NCBI GenBank assembly: GCA_016297495.1
Contig: JAEDGN010000001.1
Coordinates: 1 to 64,000 of the forward strand
Length of the DNA stretch: 64,000 bases
Source: Coprococcus sp.
GTDB lineage: Bacteria; Bacillota; Clostridia; Lachnospirales; Lachnospiraceae
Direction of reading: 5' to 3'
Positions 53,368 through 62,960 of the stretch are shown piece after piece. Under the pieces are notes generated by a model. It had not been told where the DNA came from, did not search any database, and saw only the letters and a list, made by a program, of their open reading frames with translations. Within the stretch, counting starts at the first letter, position 1. Each line of letters opens with the position of its first letter. Made by a program: the position numbers and the translations under genes.

Positions 53368-55059
53368 ATGTCAAGCAGGAAGAAAAAAACAATTTATGTA
53401 ATCGGACATAGAAATCCGGATACGGATTCCATATGTTCTGCTATTGCACTGGCCAATCTTAAAAACAGAATATCCAAAAAAAAGGATGAGAATGGACAGG
53501 AGAAGTGGCCGGAGCATGTTATCTATAAGGCGGTTCGTGCCGGTCATCTGAATCAGGAAACACGTTATGTGCTGAAGCATTTTGGTGTGAGTGTGCCGAC
53601 TTATATGCGGGATGCAAGAACCCAGATCAGCGATATCAATTATAGTGTGACAGAGAGTATCAGAGATAATATATCTCTGAGACAGGCATGGAAGATCATG
53701 CGCGCTGTCAGTAAATCTACTCTGGCTATTACCGAAGAGGATGGCCGGCTGAAGGGTGTGATCACGACCAGCGATATAGCCAAGTCCTATATGGCTGTTT
53801 TTGATAACTGTATTCTGGCAAAGGCACGCACACCTTTTGAGAATATTATTGATACTCTGAATGGAACCCTGGTGGCAGGCAATGGTGATGGCTGTGTGGA
53901 ACAGGGTAAGGTTGTGATTTCTACGGCTAACACCGAGATTATCCGGCAGCATATCGGAGAGGGCGATGTGGTCATCCTGGGCAACAGGTATGAAGCGCAG
54001 CTCTGTGCACTGGAACAGAAGGCATCGGTGATTATTGTATGTGACGGGGCACCGGTTTCAAGAACCATCAGAAAAATTGCAGGCGGTACGGGCTGTGCCG
54101 TTGTCAGCACCGAATATGATGCCTATACAGCTGCCCGACTGATTAATCAGAGCCTTCCTGTACGTCATTTTATGACAAAGGATAACCTGATTACATTTAA
54201 AGAGAATAATTATATTGATGATATCCGTGGCATTATGATGAAGGAGCGGATCCGTGACTTCCCGATCGTGACAGAGGACAATCATTATACAGGGATGATA
54301 TCCAGACGAAATCTGATCGATATGGATAAAAAGCAGATGATTCTGGTGGATCATAATGAGGCTGATCAGGCCATCGCCGGTATCGATGAAGTAGAGGTTA
54401 TGGAAATTATCGATCATCATAAGCTGGGAACCATTGAGACCATCAAACCTGTGATTGTGCGGAATCAGCCGGTGGGCTGTACGGCAACCATTGTTTATCA
54501 GATGTATGTGGAGAACAATGTTGAAATTTCTGCTACTATGGCTGGTCTTTTGTGTTCTGCTATTATTTCGGACACATTGCTTTTCAGGTCACCGACATGT
54601 ACGGCGCTGGATAAGATGGTTGCCTGTAAGCTGGCTGAGATAGCCGGTATTGATCCGGAGGCCCATGCAAAAGCCATGTTTGATGCCGGAAGCGATCTGA
54701 AATCCAAGTCCAATGAAGAGATATTCTATCAGGATTTCAAGAAGTTCAAGGCAGGCGACAAGTCCTTCGGTGTCGGACAGATCACATCCATGAATATGGA
54801 GGAACTGAAAGCACTGGCGGAGAAGATGAAGCCATTTCTGGAGGTTGTGCGGAAGAAAGAGGATGCGGATATGATCTTTTTCCTGCTGACCAATATACTT
54901 GAAGAGAATTCTTACGTCATATATGCCGGCCGGGATGCAGGAGAGATGATTGCCCAGGGCTTCAACAGGGAACCGGAAAATGGCGGTGTGCTGCTGGAGG
55001 GTGTTGTGTCACGTAAGAAACAGTTTGTGCCGGTAATGATGGGCATGATGATGGCGTAG
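53368..55059 (+). CDS. Manganese-dependent inorganic pyrophosphatase with CBS/DRTGG insert, copy 1
   Basis: A 563-residue family II pyrophosphatase of the DHH superfamily, hydrolysing pyrophosphate to phosphate. It has GHRNPDTDSICSAIA, the DHH core VDHNE and IIDHHKLG, and the substrate-binding SRKKQ at the C-terminus. Between them, about 70-310, lie two CBS domains and a DRTGG domain. In characterised CBS-PPases these bind AMP/ADP (inhibiting) and ApnA (activating). Length fits CBS-PPases, not the 309-residue simple form. It is 12 bases upstream of a paralogue. Confidence 0.92.
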   Translation: MSSRKKKTIYVIGHRNPDTDSICSAIALANLKNRISKKKDENGQEKWPEHVIYKAVRAGHLNQETRYVLKHFGVSVPTYMRDARTQISDINYSVTESIRDNISLRQAWKIMRAVSKSTLAITEEDGRLKGVITTSDIAKSYMAVFDNCILAKARTPFENIIDTLNGTLVAGNGDGCVEQGKVVISTANTEIIRQHIGEGDVVILGNRYEAQLCALEQKASVIIVCDGAPVSRTIRKIAGGTGCAVVSTEYDAYTAARLINQSLPVRHFMTKDNLITFKENNYIDDIRGIMMKERIRDFPIVTEDNHYTGMISRRNLIDMDKKQMILVDHNEADQAIAGIDEVEVMEIIDHHKLGTIETIKPVIVRNQPVGCTATIVYQMYVENNVEISATMAGLLCSAIISDTLLFRSPTCTALDKMVACKLAEIAGIDPEAHAKAMFDAGSDLKSKSNEEIFYQDFKKFKAGDKSFGVGQITSMNMEELKALAEKMKPFLEVVRKKEDADMIFFLLTNILEENSYVIYAGRDAGEMIAQGFNREPENGGVLLEGVVSRKKQFVPVMMGMMMA

Positions 55060-55071
55060 GAGGACAGGAAA

Positions 55072-56718
55072 ATGAGTAAAGAAAAAGAAATATTTGTCAT
55101 CGGGCACAAGAATCCGGATACGGATTCTATCTGTTCCGCCATTGCCTATGCTTATTTGAAGAATCAGATGACCGGGAGCAGTCTCTATGTGCCGAAGCGT
55201 GCCGGTGATGTTAATACGGAGACCCGGTATGTGCTCGAAAGATTCGGATATACGGCGCCGGAATACGTGCGTAATGTGCGGACCCAGGTCAGAGATACGG
55301 GACTGACGGAGGGAGAGCGTGTGAAACGCGGACTTTCGGTGAAAAAAGCATGGGAGATACTGAGTGAAAGACATCGCTCAACACTGGCTGTTGTAGATGA
55401 TAACGGGGGTCTTGAGGGGCTGATTACCATCGGAGATATTGCCAAATCCATTATGGATGTATATGGCGGTAAAGCGTTATCCGATGCAAAAACTCCGTAT
55501 ACAAATATTGTAGAGACATTGCAGGCGGAGGTCCTGGCCGGAGATATTGATCATGCGGCTGCTACGGGAAAGGTTATTATAGCCGCTGCCAATCCTGATC
55601 TTATGGAAGAGTCCATAGAGCCGGGAGATATGGTTATTCTTGGGGACCGCTATGAATCACAGCTCTGTGCCATTGAGATGCAGGCAGGCTGTCTCATTGT
55701 ATGTCTTGACAGTGAGGTGACAGACAGTATTCGGGAGCTGGCAAGGGAAAAGGGCTGCAAGATATTGCGTACATCCTACGATACGTTTATTACTGCCAGG
55801 CTGCTGAATCAGAGTATACCGATTGAATATTTTATGATCAGGAGCAATCTGACTTATTTCCGTCTGGATGATTATACAGAAGATATCAGGGGAATCATGG
55901 GTAAGATGCGTCACCGTGAATTTCCTGTTCTTGACAGTGATGGTAAGCTGGCTGGTATGATGACCCGTCACAGTCTTCTGGAGATGGACAAGAAACGGGT
56001 TATTCTGGTGGATCATAATGAGACCGGTCAGGCGGTCGACGGTATCCAGGAGGCGGAGATAGAAGAAATCGTGGATCACCATAAACTGGGTTTTGTGGAG
56101 ACCATGCGCCCTGTTATGTTCAGAAATCAGCCGGTGGGATGTACCTCGACAATTATTTATCTGATGTTTAAAGAACAGAATATCGAGATCCCTGCAGGTA
56201 TTGCGGGACTTATGTGTTCTGCCATAGTCTCGGATACATTACTGTACCGTTCACCGACATGTACGGCTATTGACAAAATTGCTGCGGAGGATCTGGCACG
56301 AATTGCCGGAATCAATACAGAAGAGCATGCAAAGGCCATGTTTGCTGCAGGCAGCAATCTGGGCAGCAAGACGGCCAAAGAAATCTTTTATCAGGACTTC
56401 AAGAAATTCAAGGCCGGAGAGAAGGCCTATGGAATCGGACAGATCACATCCATGGATGGCGGTGAACTTGCAGCCATTGTGGAGCGGCTGACGGATTACA
56501 TGGAAGAGATACGACCGGAAACAGGATTGGATATGCTGTTTTTTATGCTGACGGATATACTGAAGGAATCCACAACATTGATCTGTGTTGGACCGGATGC
56601 GCTGCAGATGGTGGCGGAATACAGCGGATGTCCGGTACAGGGCAGTACTGTTTACATGGAAGGTGTTGTATCCCGTAAGAAACAGATTGTACCAACACTG
56701 ATGCAGGCCATCCAATAG
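55072..56718 (+). CDS. Manganese-dependent inorganic pyrophosphatase with CBS/DRTGG insert, copy 2
   Basis: A 548-residue paralogue of the gene just upstream with the same architecture: GHKNPDTDSICSAIA, CBS-DRTGG-CBS insert, VDHNE, VDHHKLG, RNQPVGCTSTIIY and the final VSRKKQ. All DHH metal ligands seem kept, so both copies look active. The regulatory inserts differ more than the catalytic parts, so the pair may respond to different nucleotides. AGGAGGA precedes the ATG. Confidence 0.92.
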   Translation: MSKEKEIFVIGHKNPDTDSICSAIAYAYLKNQMTGSSLYVPKRAGDVNTETRYVLERFGYTAPEYVRNVRTQVRDTGLTEGERVKRGLSVKKAWEILSERHRSTLAVVDDNGGLEGLITIGDIAKSIMDVYGGKALSDAKTPYTNIVETLQAEVLAGDIDHAAATGKVIIAAANPDLMEESIEPGDMVILGDRYESQLCAIEMQAGCLIVCLDSEVTDSIRELAREKGCKILRTSYDTFITARLLNQSIPIEYFMIRSNLTYFRLDDYTEDIRGIMGKMRHREFPVLDSDGKLAGMMTRHSLLEMDKKRVILVDHNETGQAVDGIQEAEIEEIVDHHKLGFVETMRPVMFRNQPVGCTSTIIYLMFKEQNIEIPAGIAGLMCSAIVSDTLLYRSPTCTAIDKIAAEDLARIAGINTEEHAKAMFAAGSNLGSKTAKEIFYQDFKKFKAGEKAYGIGQITSMDGGELAAIVERLTDYMEEIRPETGLDMLFFMLTDILKESTTLICVGPDALQMVAEYSGCPVQGSTVYMEGVVSRKKQIVPTLMQAIQ

Positions 56719-56738
56719 TTGAAAGCGGGGACTCTGAT

Positions 56739-57341
56739 ATGAGCAAACAATTATGGAAACCGGGAAATATGCTGTATCCTCTGCCGGCAGTCCTCGTCTC
56801 CTGCGGTGACAGAGACGGCAATTATAATGTACTTACTGTCGCGTGGACGGGAACCATCTGCTCGGATCCGCCCATGGTTTATATATCTGTGAGGAAAAAT
56901 CGGCACTCCCATCATATTTTGAAGGAAACCGGAGAGTTTTTCATCAATCTGACCACGGAGAAACTGGCTTTTGCCACGGATTACTGTGGCGTCAAATCAG
57001 GGCGGGATACGGATAAATTTGCCGATATGCATCTGACACCTGAGATGGGAATGCTGAAATGGGCACCTATGGTGAAGGAAAGTCCCGTCTGTATTGCCTG
57101 TGAGGTTGTGCGGATAGAGGAATTGGGAAGCCATGACATGTTCATTGCCAACGTGAAGGGTGTTTATGCGGATGAGGCCTATATGGATGACAATGGGAGA
57201 TTTGACCTTTTGAAAGCAGAGCCCATTGTTTATTCCCATGGACAATATTACGGTCTTGGACGTAATACAGGCAAATTCGGATATTCTGTCCGGAAGGCAA
57301 AGAAAAAATCGGTTCATAAGCAGAAACAGCAGGAAAAGTAA
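56739..57341 (+). CDS. Flavin reductase-like FMN-binding protein
   Basis: A 200-residue protein of the flavin reductase/FMN-binding split-barrel family (LPAVLVSCGD, NVLTVAWTG, PPMVYISVRKNRHSHHIL, FFINLTT). Members bind FMN and may reduce flavin, metals or corrinoids. It begins 20 bases after the second pyrophosphatase and ends 7 bases before cbiD. That position makes a corrinoid cobalt reductase a reasonable guess, but the sequence does not prove it. Confidence 0.85.
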   Translation: MSKQLWKPGNMLYPLPAVLVSCGDRDGNYNVLTVAWTGTICSDPPMVYISVRKNRHSHHILKETGEFFINLTTEKLAFATDYCGVKSGRDTDKFADMHLTPEMGMLKWAPMVKESPVCIACEVVRIEELGSHDMFIANVKGVYADEAYMDDNGRFDLLKAEPIVYSHGQYYGLGRNTGKFGYSVRKAKKKSVHKQKQQEK

Positions 57342-57348
57342 GAAATCT

Positions 57349-58488
57349 ATGACAGATTACAGGAAAGAAACTGTTATTAAAGGACAAAAACGTCTCAGAT
57401 GCGGTTATACAACAGGTACGTGCGCTGCAGCTGCTGCAAAGGCGGCTGCAGCCATACTTTTTAGCGGAAAATTATGCCGGGAGATTCGCCTGACCCTTCC
57501 AGGCGGGGATACGGTCATGCTGGAGCCGGTAGTTCTTGAGATGCTGCCGGAAACAGCAGTGTGCGGTGTTATCAAGGACGCCGGTGATGACCCGGATATC
57601 ACCAACGGGATGATGGTCTGTGCACGGATAAGTAAAACAGAAGGAAATGAAATCATTATTGACGGCGGAGAGGGCGTTGGACGGGTCACCCGGGAAGGGC
57701 TTGACCAGCCTGTTGGGGCGGCAGCCATCAATTCCGTCCCAAGGGAAATGATCAGGTTAGGACTGGAAGAGATGATGCAGACCTGGCATTATACAGGAGG
57801 TCTGTCGGTGATGATCTCCATACCGGGCGGAGAGGAGAAAGCGGCTAAAACGCTGAATCCGGTGCTGGGTATAGAGGGCGGTCTCTCGGTGCTGGGTACG
57901 ACCGGTATTGTAGACCCCATGAGTGAACAGGCGCTGGTGGATACGATTGCCGTTGATATGCGGATGCACCGGGCGATGCAGGAACAGATTTTTATTATGA
58001 CACCGGGCAATTACGGCCTTGATTTTTTGCAGGAGCATTATAATATTTCCCGGGAACAGGTGATTAAGATCAGCAATTACATCGGAGAAAGTCTGGATAT
58101 GGCTGTATGCATGGGCGTTTCGGGAATCCTGCTGGCGGGACATATTGGCAAAATGATCAAGATAGCAGGCGGCATCATGAACACTCATTCCCGTCAGGCC
58201 GATGCCAGAATGGAAATACTGACGGCTTATGCGGCGGCGGCGGGAGCAGGAACAGCGGTGCTGCAGAACATCATGCAGGCAGTAACAACGGATGCAGGAC
58301 TGGACATATTAAAAACTGCAGGTTTTCTTGAGACTACGATGGCGCTGGTGACAGAAAGAATACGTGTGCATCTCCAGCGGAGAGCCGGAGATAGTGTGGA
58401 AGTTGGCGTTATTGTATTTTCAAATAGATATGGTCTTCTGGGGCAAACAGATAATGTGGAGAATATGCTTGCAAAACGGGGACAATAA
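57349..58488 (+). CDS. cbiD: Cobalt-precorrin-5B C1-methyltransferase
   Basis: Adds the C1 methyl group in the anaerobic (early cobalt) route to cobalamin. The 379 residues begin near the CbiD signature LRCGYTTGTCAAAAAKAA and contain VIKDAGDDPDITNG, GEGVGRVTREGL, AINSVPR, STTGIVDPMSE-like and TPGNYG segments. The ATG at 57349 is 7 bases after the flavin reductase stop; longer in-frame starts would overlap that gene. No cobalamin riboswitch was seen upstream. Confidence 0.94.
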   Translation: MTDYRKETVIKGQKRLRCGYTTGTCAAAAAKAAAAILFSGKLCREIRLTLPGGDTVMLEPVVLEMLPETAVCGVIKDAGDDPDITNGMMVCARISKTEGNEIIIDGGEGVGRVTREGLDQPVGAAAINSVPREMIRLGLEEMMQTWHYTGGLSVMISIPGGEEKAAKTLNPVLGIEGGLSVLGTTGIVDPMSEQALVDTIAVDMRMHRAMQEQIFIMTPGNYGLDFLQEHYNISREQVIKISNYIGESLDMAVCMGVSGILLAGHIGKMIKIAGGIMNTHSRQADARMEILTAYAAAAGAGTAVLQNIMQAVTTDAGLDILKTAGFLETTMALVTERIRVHLQRRAGDSVEVGVIVFSNRYGLLGQTDNVENMLAKRGQ

Positions 58489-58517
58489 CTGCAGATGGGA
58501 TAAAGGAGGAAGATACC

Positions 58518-59216
58518 ATGGCCGGGTGTTTATATAGTGTGGGAGTGGGACCGGGAGATCCGGAGCTGATGACGATGAAAGCGGTCCGATGTATCCGGAA
58601 ATGTCCGGTCATTATTATTCCAACGGCAGATAAGAGCAGCTGTACAGCCTATCAAATAGCTCTGCAGGAAATACCGGAGATTGAAGAAAAGGAATGTATA
58701 GCTGCCGTGATGCCGATGACGAAGGACAGAGAGCTGCTTCGAAAAAGTCATGAGACGGCAGCAGGAAAGGTGGCTGCCATACTGGCTGAAGGGAAGGATG
58801 CGGCTTTTCTCACGATCGGTGATCCGACGGTCTATGCGACACCCATGTATATTCATCAGCGAATTGCGGAAATGGGCTTTGAGACCCGAATCATCAGCGG
58901 GGTTCCTTCGTTCTGTGCGGCGGCGGGAAGGATGAAGATCTCTCTGGCTGAGGGCAGAGAGCAGATTCATATTATTCCTGCCAGCTACGATATTGAGGAG
59001 GCATTAAAGCTTCCTGGAACGAAGATTCTTATGAAGGCGGGGAAAAAGATGCCCTGTGTGAAAGATATCCTCAGAAAAAGTAATGATCATGTGCTGATGA
59101 TTGAGAATTGCGGTATGGAAAATGAAAGAGTATGGACAGATATGGACAGTATGCCGGATTGTCCGGGGTATTACACACTGGTAATTGTCCGGGAAAAAAG
59201 AGGTGGAAAGCGATGA
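58518..59216 (+). CDS. cbiL: Precorrin-2 C20-methyltransferase
   Basis: A SAM-dependent tetrapyrrole methylase of 232 residues, acting on (cobalt-)precorrin-2 at C20. It has YSVGVGPGDPELMT, TIGDPTVYATPMYI and ISGVPSFCAAAG, the usual order in CbiL/CobI. AAAGGAGG precedes the ATG. It overlaps the next methylase by 4 bases. Confidence 0.9.
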   Translation: MAGCLYSVGVGPGDPELMTMKAVRCIRKCPVIIIPTADKSSCTAYQIALQEIPEIEEKECIAAVMPMTKDRELLRKSHETAAGKVAAILAEGKDAAFLTIGDPTVYATPMYIHQRIAEMGFETRIISGVPSFCAAAGRMKISLAEGREQIHIIPASYDIEEALKLPGTKILMKAGKKMPCVKDILRKSNDHVLMIENCGMENERVWTDMDSMPDCPGYYTLVIVREKRGGKR

Positions 59217-60007
59217 TACATTTTGTAGGTGCGGGACCGGGTGCTCCGGATCTCATAACTGTCAGGGGACAGAAGCTGCTGCAGGAAGCAGATGTGATTA
59301 TATATGCCGGTTCCCTGGTTAATCCATCTCTCCTGGACGTAAAAAAAGGAAGCTGCCGTGTCTACAACAGTGCGCATATGACATTGGAGGAAGTGCTTCA
59401 GGTCATGAGAACTGCTGAGAAGGAAGGACGGATGACTGTCCGGCTTCATACGGGTGACCCGTGCTTGTACGGAACCATTCGTGAGCAGATGGATGCATTG
59501 AGAGAAGAAGGCATTGATTTTGATATCTGCCCGGGAGTCAGCGCGTTTTGTGGTGCGGCATCAGCTCTGGAGCTGGAATATACATTGCCCGGGGTTTCTC
59601 AGACAGTGATTATCAGCAGAACAGCGGGCAGGACACCGGTACCGGAGAAAGAGAGTATCAGGAATCTGGCAGTTCATCAGGCGACGATGGTTCTCTTCCT
59701 CAGTGCGGGCCATCTTCTGAAACTTCAGGGGGAACTGCTGGCAGGCGGTTATCCGGCAGATACACCGGCAGCGATCTGCTATAAGGCCACCTGGCCGGAA
59801 GAAAAAAAGCTGTATTGTACTGTCGGGACGCTGGCGGAAACAGCGAAAAAAGAAGATATATCAAACACGGCGCTGATTATTGTGGGTGAGGTCATCGGCA
59901 GCCGGTATGACCGTTCGTTTCTCTATGATCCGGCATTTACAACAGCCTTTCGTCAGGGCAGCAGTCAAAATGAAGAAAAAAAGGAGCCGGAGGATGAAAG
60001 CTTATGA
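59213..60007 (+). CDS. cbiF: Cobalt-precorrin-4 C11-methyltransferase
   Basis: A tetrapyrrole methylase of 264 residues that places the C11 methyl group. Motifs are HFVGAGPGAPDLITVRG, VIYAGSLV, RLHTGDPCLYG and CPGVSAFCGAA, typical of CbiF/CobM. The ATG at 59213 overlaps the cbiL stop (ATGA) and follows GAGGTGG. It overlaps cbiG by 4 bases at the other end. Confidence 0.93.
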   Translation: MIHFVGAGPGAPDLITVRGQKLLQEADVIIYAGSLVNPSLLDVKKGSCRVYNSAHMTLEEVLQVMRTAEKEGRMTVRLHTGDPCLYGTIREQMDALREEGIDFDICPGVSAFCGAASALELEYTLPGVSQTVIISRTAGRTPVPEKESIRNLAVHQATMVLFLSAGHLLKLQGELLAGGYPADTPAAICYKATWPEEKKLYCTVGTLAETAKKEDISNTALIIVGEVIGSRYDRSFLYDPAFTTAFRQGSSQNEEKKEPEDESL

Positions 60008-61044
60008 AAGCGGCTGTCATCAGTTTTACCCGGACGGGCGGCGAGCTGGGAAGCCGGGTCATGCAGCAGCTTTTGAAAAATGGCATCGATGCGGACCGGA
60101 CGGTGTCAGTGCAGCTTGAGGAACCACTTTCCGTCTGGACAAAACGGGTCTTCGAAAGCTGTGATGCTTTGATTTATATTGGCGCGGCGGCCATAGCGGT
60201 TCGAAGTATCGCCCCCTATCTTAAAGACAAATTTACCGATCCGGCAGTGCTTGTTATAGACGAGAAGGGACAGTATGTGATCCCGATATTGTCAGGTCAT
60301 GTGGGAGGTGCCAATGAACTGGCGGTCAGGCTGGCCGGCTGGCTGGGGGCTGTGCCGGTCATTACAACGGCTACTGATATACAGGGGCGTTTTGCGGTGG
60401 ATATATTTGCGAAAAAGAATCATCTTATCCTGACGGACCGGCAGAAGGCTAAACAGATTTCTGCGGATATACTGGATAAAAAGGATGTAGGGGTTTATAT
60501 AGGAGATGGCATTGAGTATGACAGAGAGCAGCTGCCGGAGGGGTTGTCTATATGTGAACATAAGAAAGAAAGTCGTATAATGATTGATTATTGCGGCTGC
60601 TTCGGGGAGGAATCCCGGAAGGCGGACAGTCTCCGGCTAGTTCCCGTCAATTCAGTGTGGCTGGGTATCGGATGTAAAAAAGGTACGGCAGCGGACAGGA
60701 TCGAAGAAGCTTTGCGTCATCTGATGGCAGATTACGATATTTGCTCTCTGGCACTGGCGGGGATGGCATCCATTGATGTAAAGTCTGAAGAAGCGGGAAT
60801 TCTAGAGGTATGCCGGGATCACGGATGGGAATTCAGAACATTTTCCGCAGAAAAACTGAAAGAGCAGAAGGGAAACTTTACTTCCTCGGAATTTGTCCGG
60901 GAGAATGTGGGGGTGGACAATGTCTGTGAACGGGCCGCTGTATGTGCAGCAGGAGAGGGCAGCAGGCTTTTGATCAGGAAGCAGCTGTCGCCGGGAATTA
61001 CTCTGGCAGCGGCAGGATCATGCAGGAGGATTTATTTTGAGTAA
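60004..61044 (+). CDS. cbiG: Cobalt-precorrin-5A hydrolase
   Basis: Opens the delta-lactone of cobalt-precorrin-5A and releases acetaldehyde, the ring-contraction step of the anaerobic route. The 346 residues have the N-terminal domain with LIYIGAAAIAVRSIAPYL and LSGHVGGANELA, a central linker, and the C-terminal CobE-like domain with WLGIGCKKGT and LALAGMASIDVKSEE. Both ends overlap neighbouring genes, as expected for a tight operon. Confidence 0.94.
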   Translation: MKAAVISFTRTGGELGSRVMQQLLKNGIDADRTVSVQLEEPLSVWTKRVFESCDALIYIGAAAIAVRSIAPYLKDKFTDPAVLVIDEKGQYVIPILSGHVGGANELAVRLAGWLGAVPVITTATDIQGRFAVDIFAKKNHLILTDRQKAKQISADILDKKDVGVYIGDGIEYDREQLPEGLSICEHKKESRIMIDYCGCFGEESRKADSLRLVPVNSVWLGIGCKKGTAADRIEEALRHLMADYDICSLALAGMASIDVKSEEAGILEVCRDHGWEFRTFSAEKLKEQKGNFTSSEFVRENVGVDNVCERAAVCAAGEGSRLLIRKQLSPGITLAAAGSCRRIYFE

Positions 61045-61789
61045 AAAAATATATGTGGTAGGTATCGGTCCCGGCGGATATGAACAGATGACGATCCGTG
61101 CGGCATCGGTACTGGAGAAATGTGATATTATTGTGGGTTACACAGTGTATGTTGATCTCATAGCAGAACATTTTCCGGGTAAAGAAATGCTGACAACACC
61201 CATGCGGCAGGAAGAAAAACGATGCCGTATGGCATTTGAAGAAGCCGGAAAGGACCGTCAGGTGGCCATGATCTGTTCCGGTGATGCCGGTGTTTACGGT
61301 ATGGCCGGGCTGATTTACGAAATAGGCATGGATTATCCTGATGTGGCGGTGGAGATTATCAGCGGCGTAACAGCGGCTCTCAGCGGCGGTGCTGTTCTTG
61401 GAGCGCCTTTGATGCATGATTTTGCAGTGATCAGTCTCAGTGATCTTCTGACGAAATGGGAACTGATTGAAAAAAGACTGGCAGCGGCAGCGGCAGCAGA
61501 TATGGTTATCTGTCTTTACAATCCTTCCAGTAAAAAAAGAAAAGATTATCTGAACAGGGCCTGCAGAATCATCATGAGATATGCATCGCCGGATACAGTC
61601 TGCGGCGTGGTCCGTTCCATTGGCCGTGAAGGTGAAAAGTATCAGATCATGACACTGGCGGAACTGGCAGATTACGGGGCAGATATGTTTACCACGGTAT
61701 TCATTGGCAACAGCACGACCAGGATTATTAACGGAAAAATGGTGACACCGAGAGGATATTCACATAAGCAAAAAACAGGACAGGAGTGA
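61037..61789 (+). CDS. cbiH: Precorrin-3B C17-methyltransferase
   Basis: A 250-residue tetrapyrrole methylase (CbiH/CobJ) that adds the C17 methyl and drives ring contraction. Motifs are VVGIGPGGYEQMT, DIIVGYTVYVDLI, CSGDAGVYGMAGL and ISGVTAALSGGAVLG. The TTG at 61037 follows AGGAGG and overlaps the end of cbiG. Later steps (cbiC, cbiE, cbiT, cbiJ, cbiA) are not in this window. Confidence 0.92.
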   Translation: MSKKIYVVGIGPGGYEQMTIRAASVLEKCDIIVGYTVYVDLIAEHFPGKEMLTTPMRQEEKRCRMAFEEAGKDRQVAMICSGDAGVYGMAGLIYEIGMDYPDVAVEIISGVTAALSGGAVLGAPLMHDFAVISLSDLLTKWELIEKRLAAAAAADMVICLYNPSSKKRKDYLNRACRIIMRYASPDTVCGVVRSIGREGEKYQIMTLAELADYGADMFTTVFIGNSTTRIINGKMVTPRGYSHKQKTGQE

Positions 61790-61795
61790 TTTGAC

Positions 61796-62926
61796 ATGGA
61801 AAAAGCAAAAGTATACTTTACAGATTTTCGTACACCGATGAATGGAGACAGTTTGATCATTAAACTTCAGAAAATGCTGAAAAAGGCGGGAATTGAACAG
61901 ATTGACATGAATGGTAAGTTCGTGGCCATTAAAATGCATTTTGGAGAGCTCGGTAATCTGAGCTTCCTTCGCCCGAATTATGCGCGGGCGGTGGTGGATG
62001 TGGTCAAAGCGCTGGGCGGAAAGCCTTATCTGACGGACTGCAACACCATGTATCCGGGAAGCAGGAAGAATGCGCTGGAGCATCTGGAGTGTGCATGGCA
62101 GAATGGTTTCTCTCCGCTGTCAGTGGGATGTCCTATTCTCATTGGAGATGGTCTGAGGGGAACAGATGATATTGCAGTGCCCGTGAAGAACGGAGAATAT
62201 GTGAAGAAAGCAAAAATCGGACGGGCTGTCATGGACGCGGATGTATTTATCAGTCTGACCCATTTTAAAGGGCATGAGGAGACCGGCTTCGGCGGTACCA
62301 TCAAGAATATTGGTATGGGCTGCGGCTCCCGTGCAGGCAAAGCTGAACAGCACAGTGACGGTATTCCGACTGTATCTGTACGTAAATGTATCGGCTGCCG
62401 CCGCTGCCAGAAAGAATGTGCCAATAATGGTCTTGTATTTAATGCGGAAAAGAAGAGAATGACTGTTGATGCAAACAGCTGTGTCGGCTGCGGACGCTGT
62501 CTGGGTGCATGCAATTTTGATGCCATATCCTTCAGGAACGACAATGCCAATGCTGTCCTGAATTGTAAGATGGCAGAGTATGCCAAAGCGGTTGTAGATG
62601 GCAGACCGAATTTTCATATTTCTCTGGTAATGGATATATCGCCAAATTGTGACTGCCATAGCGAAAATGATGCCCCGATTCTTCCGGATATCGGAATGTT
62701 CGCATCCTTTGATCCTCTGGCTCTGGATCAGGCATGCGTGGATGCCTGCCTTGCCGCTGACCCGCTTCCGAACAGCCAGCTGACTGACAATATGAACCGG
62801 CCGGATTTTGTGGATCACCATGATCATTTTACCAATTCCACTCCGGAATCCGAGTGGCAGTCCTGTCTGGAGCATGCAGAGAAGATCGGACTTGGCAGCA
62901 GAGAATATGAATTGATTATGATGTAG
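61796..62926 (+). CDS. DUF362 protein with two 4Fe-4S clusters
   Basis: A 376-residue protein with an N-terminal DUF362 domain (AIKMHFGELGNLSF, SLTHFKGHEETGFGG) and a ferredoxin module holding two CxxCxxCxxxC motifs, Cys198/201/204/208 and Cys229/232/235/239. It probably transfers electrons in the cytoplasm. It follows cbiH by 6 bases with its own ribosome site, so it is likely co-expressed with the corrin genes. Its partner is not shown by the sequence. Confidence 0.87.
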   Translation: MEKAKVYFTDFRTPMNGDSLIIKLQKMLKKAGIEQIDMNGKFVAIKMHFGELGNLSFLRPNYARAVVDVVKALGGKPYLTDCNTMYPGSRKNALEHLECAWQNGFSPLSVGCPILIGDGLRGTDDIAVPVKNGEYVKKAKIGRAVMDADVFISLTHFKGHEETGFGGTIKNIGMGCGSRAGKAEQHSDGIPTVSVRKCIGCRRCQKECANNGLVFNAEKKRMTVDANSCVGCGRCLGACNFDAISFRNDNANAVLNCKMAEYAKAVVDGRPNFHISLVMDISPNCDCHSENDAPILPDIGMFASFDPLALDQACVDACLAADPLPNSQLTDNMNRPDFVDHHDHFTNSTPESEWQSCLEHAEKIGLGSREYELIMM

Positions 62927-62960
62927 AGGCATATACTGATATAAAAACTCCGGTGAGTTT

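Noticed and set aside
57200..57349. Cobalamin riboswitch upstream of cbiD
   Set aside because: The region is coding sequence of the flavin reductase-like gene with only 7 bases between genes; no B12-box-like sequence was seen.
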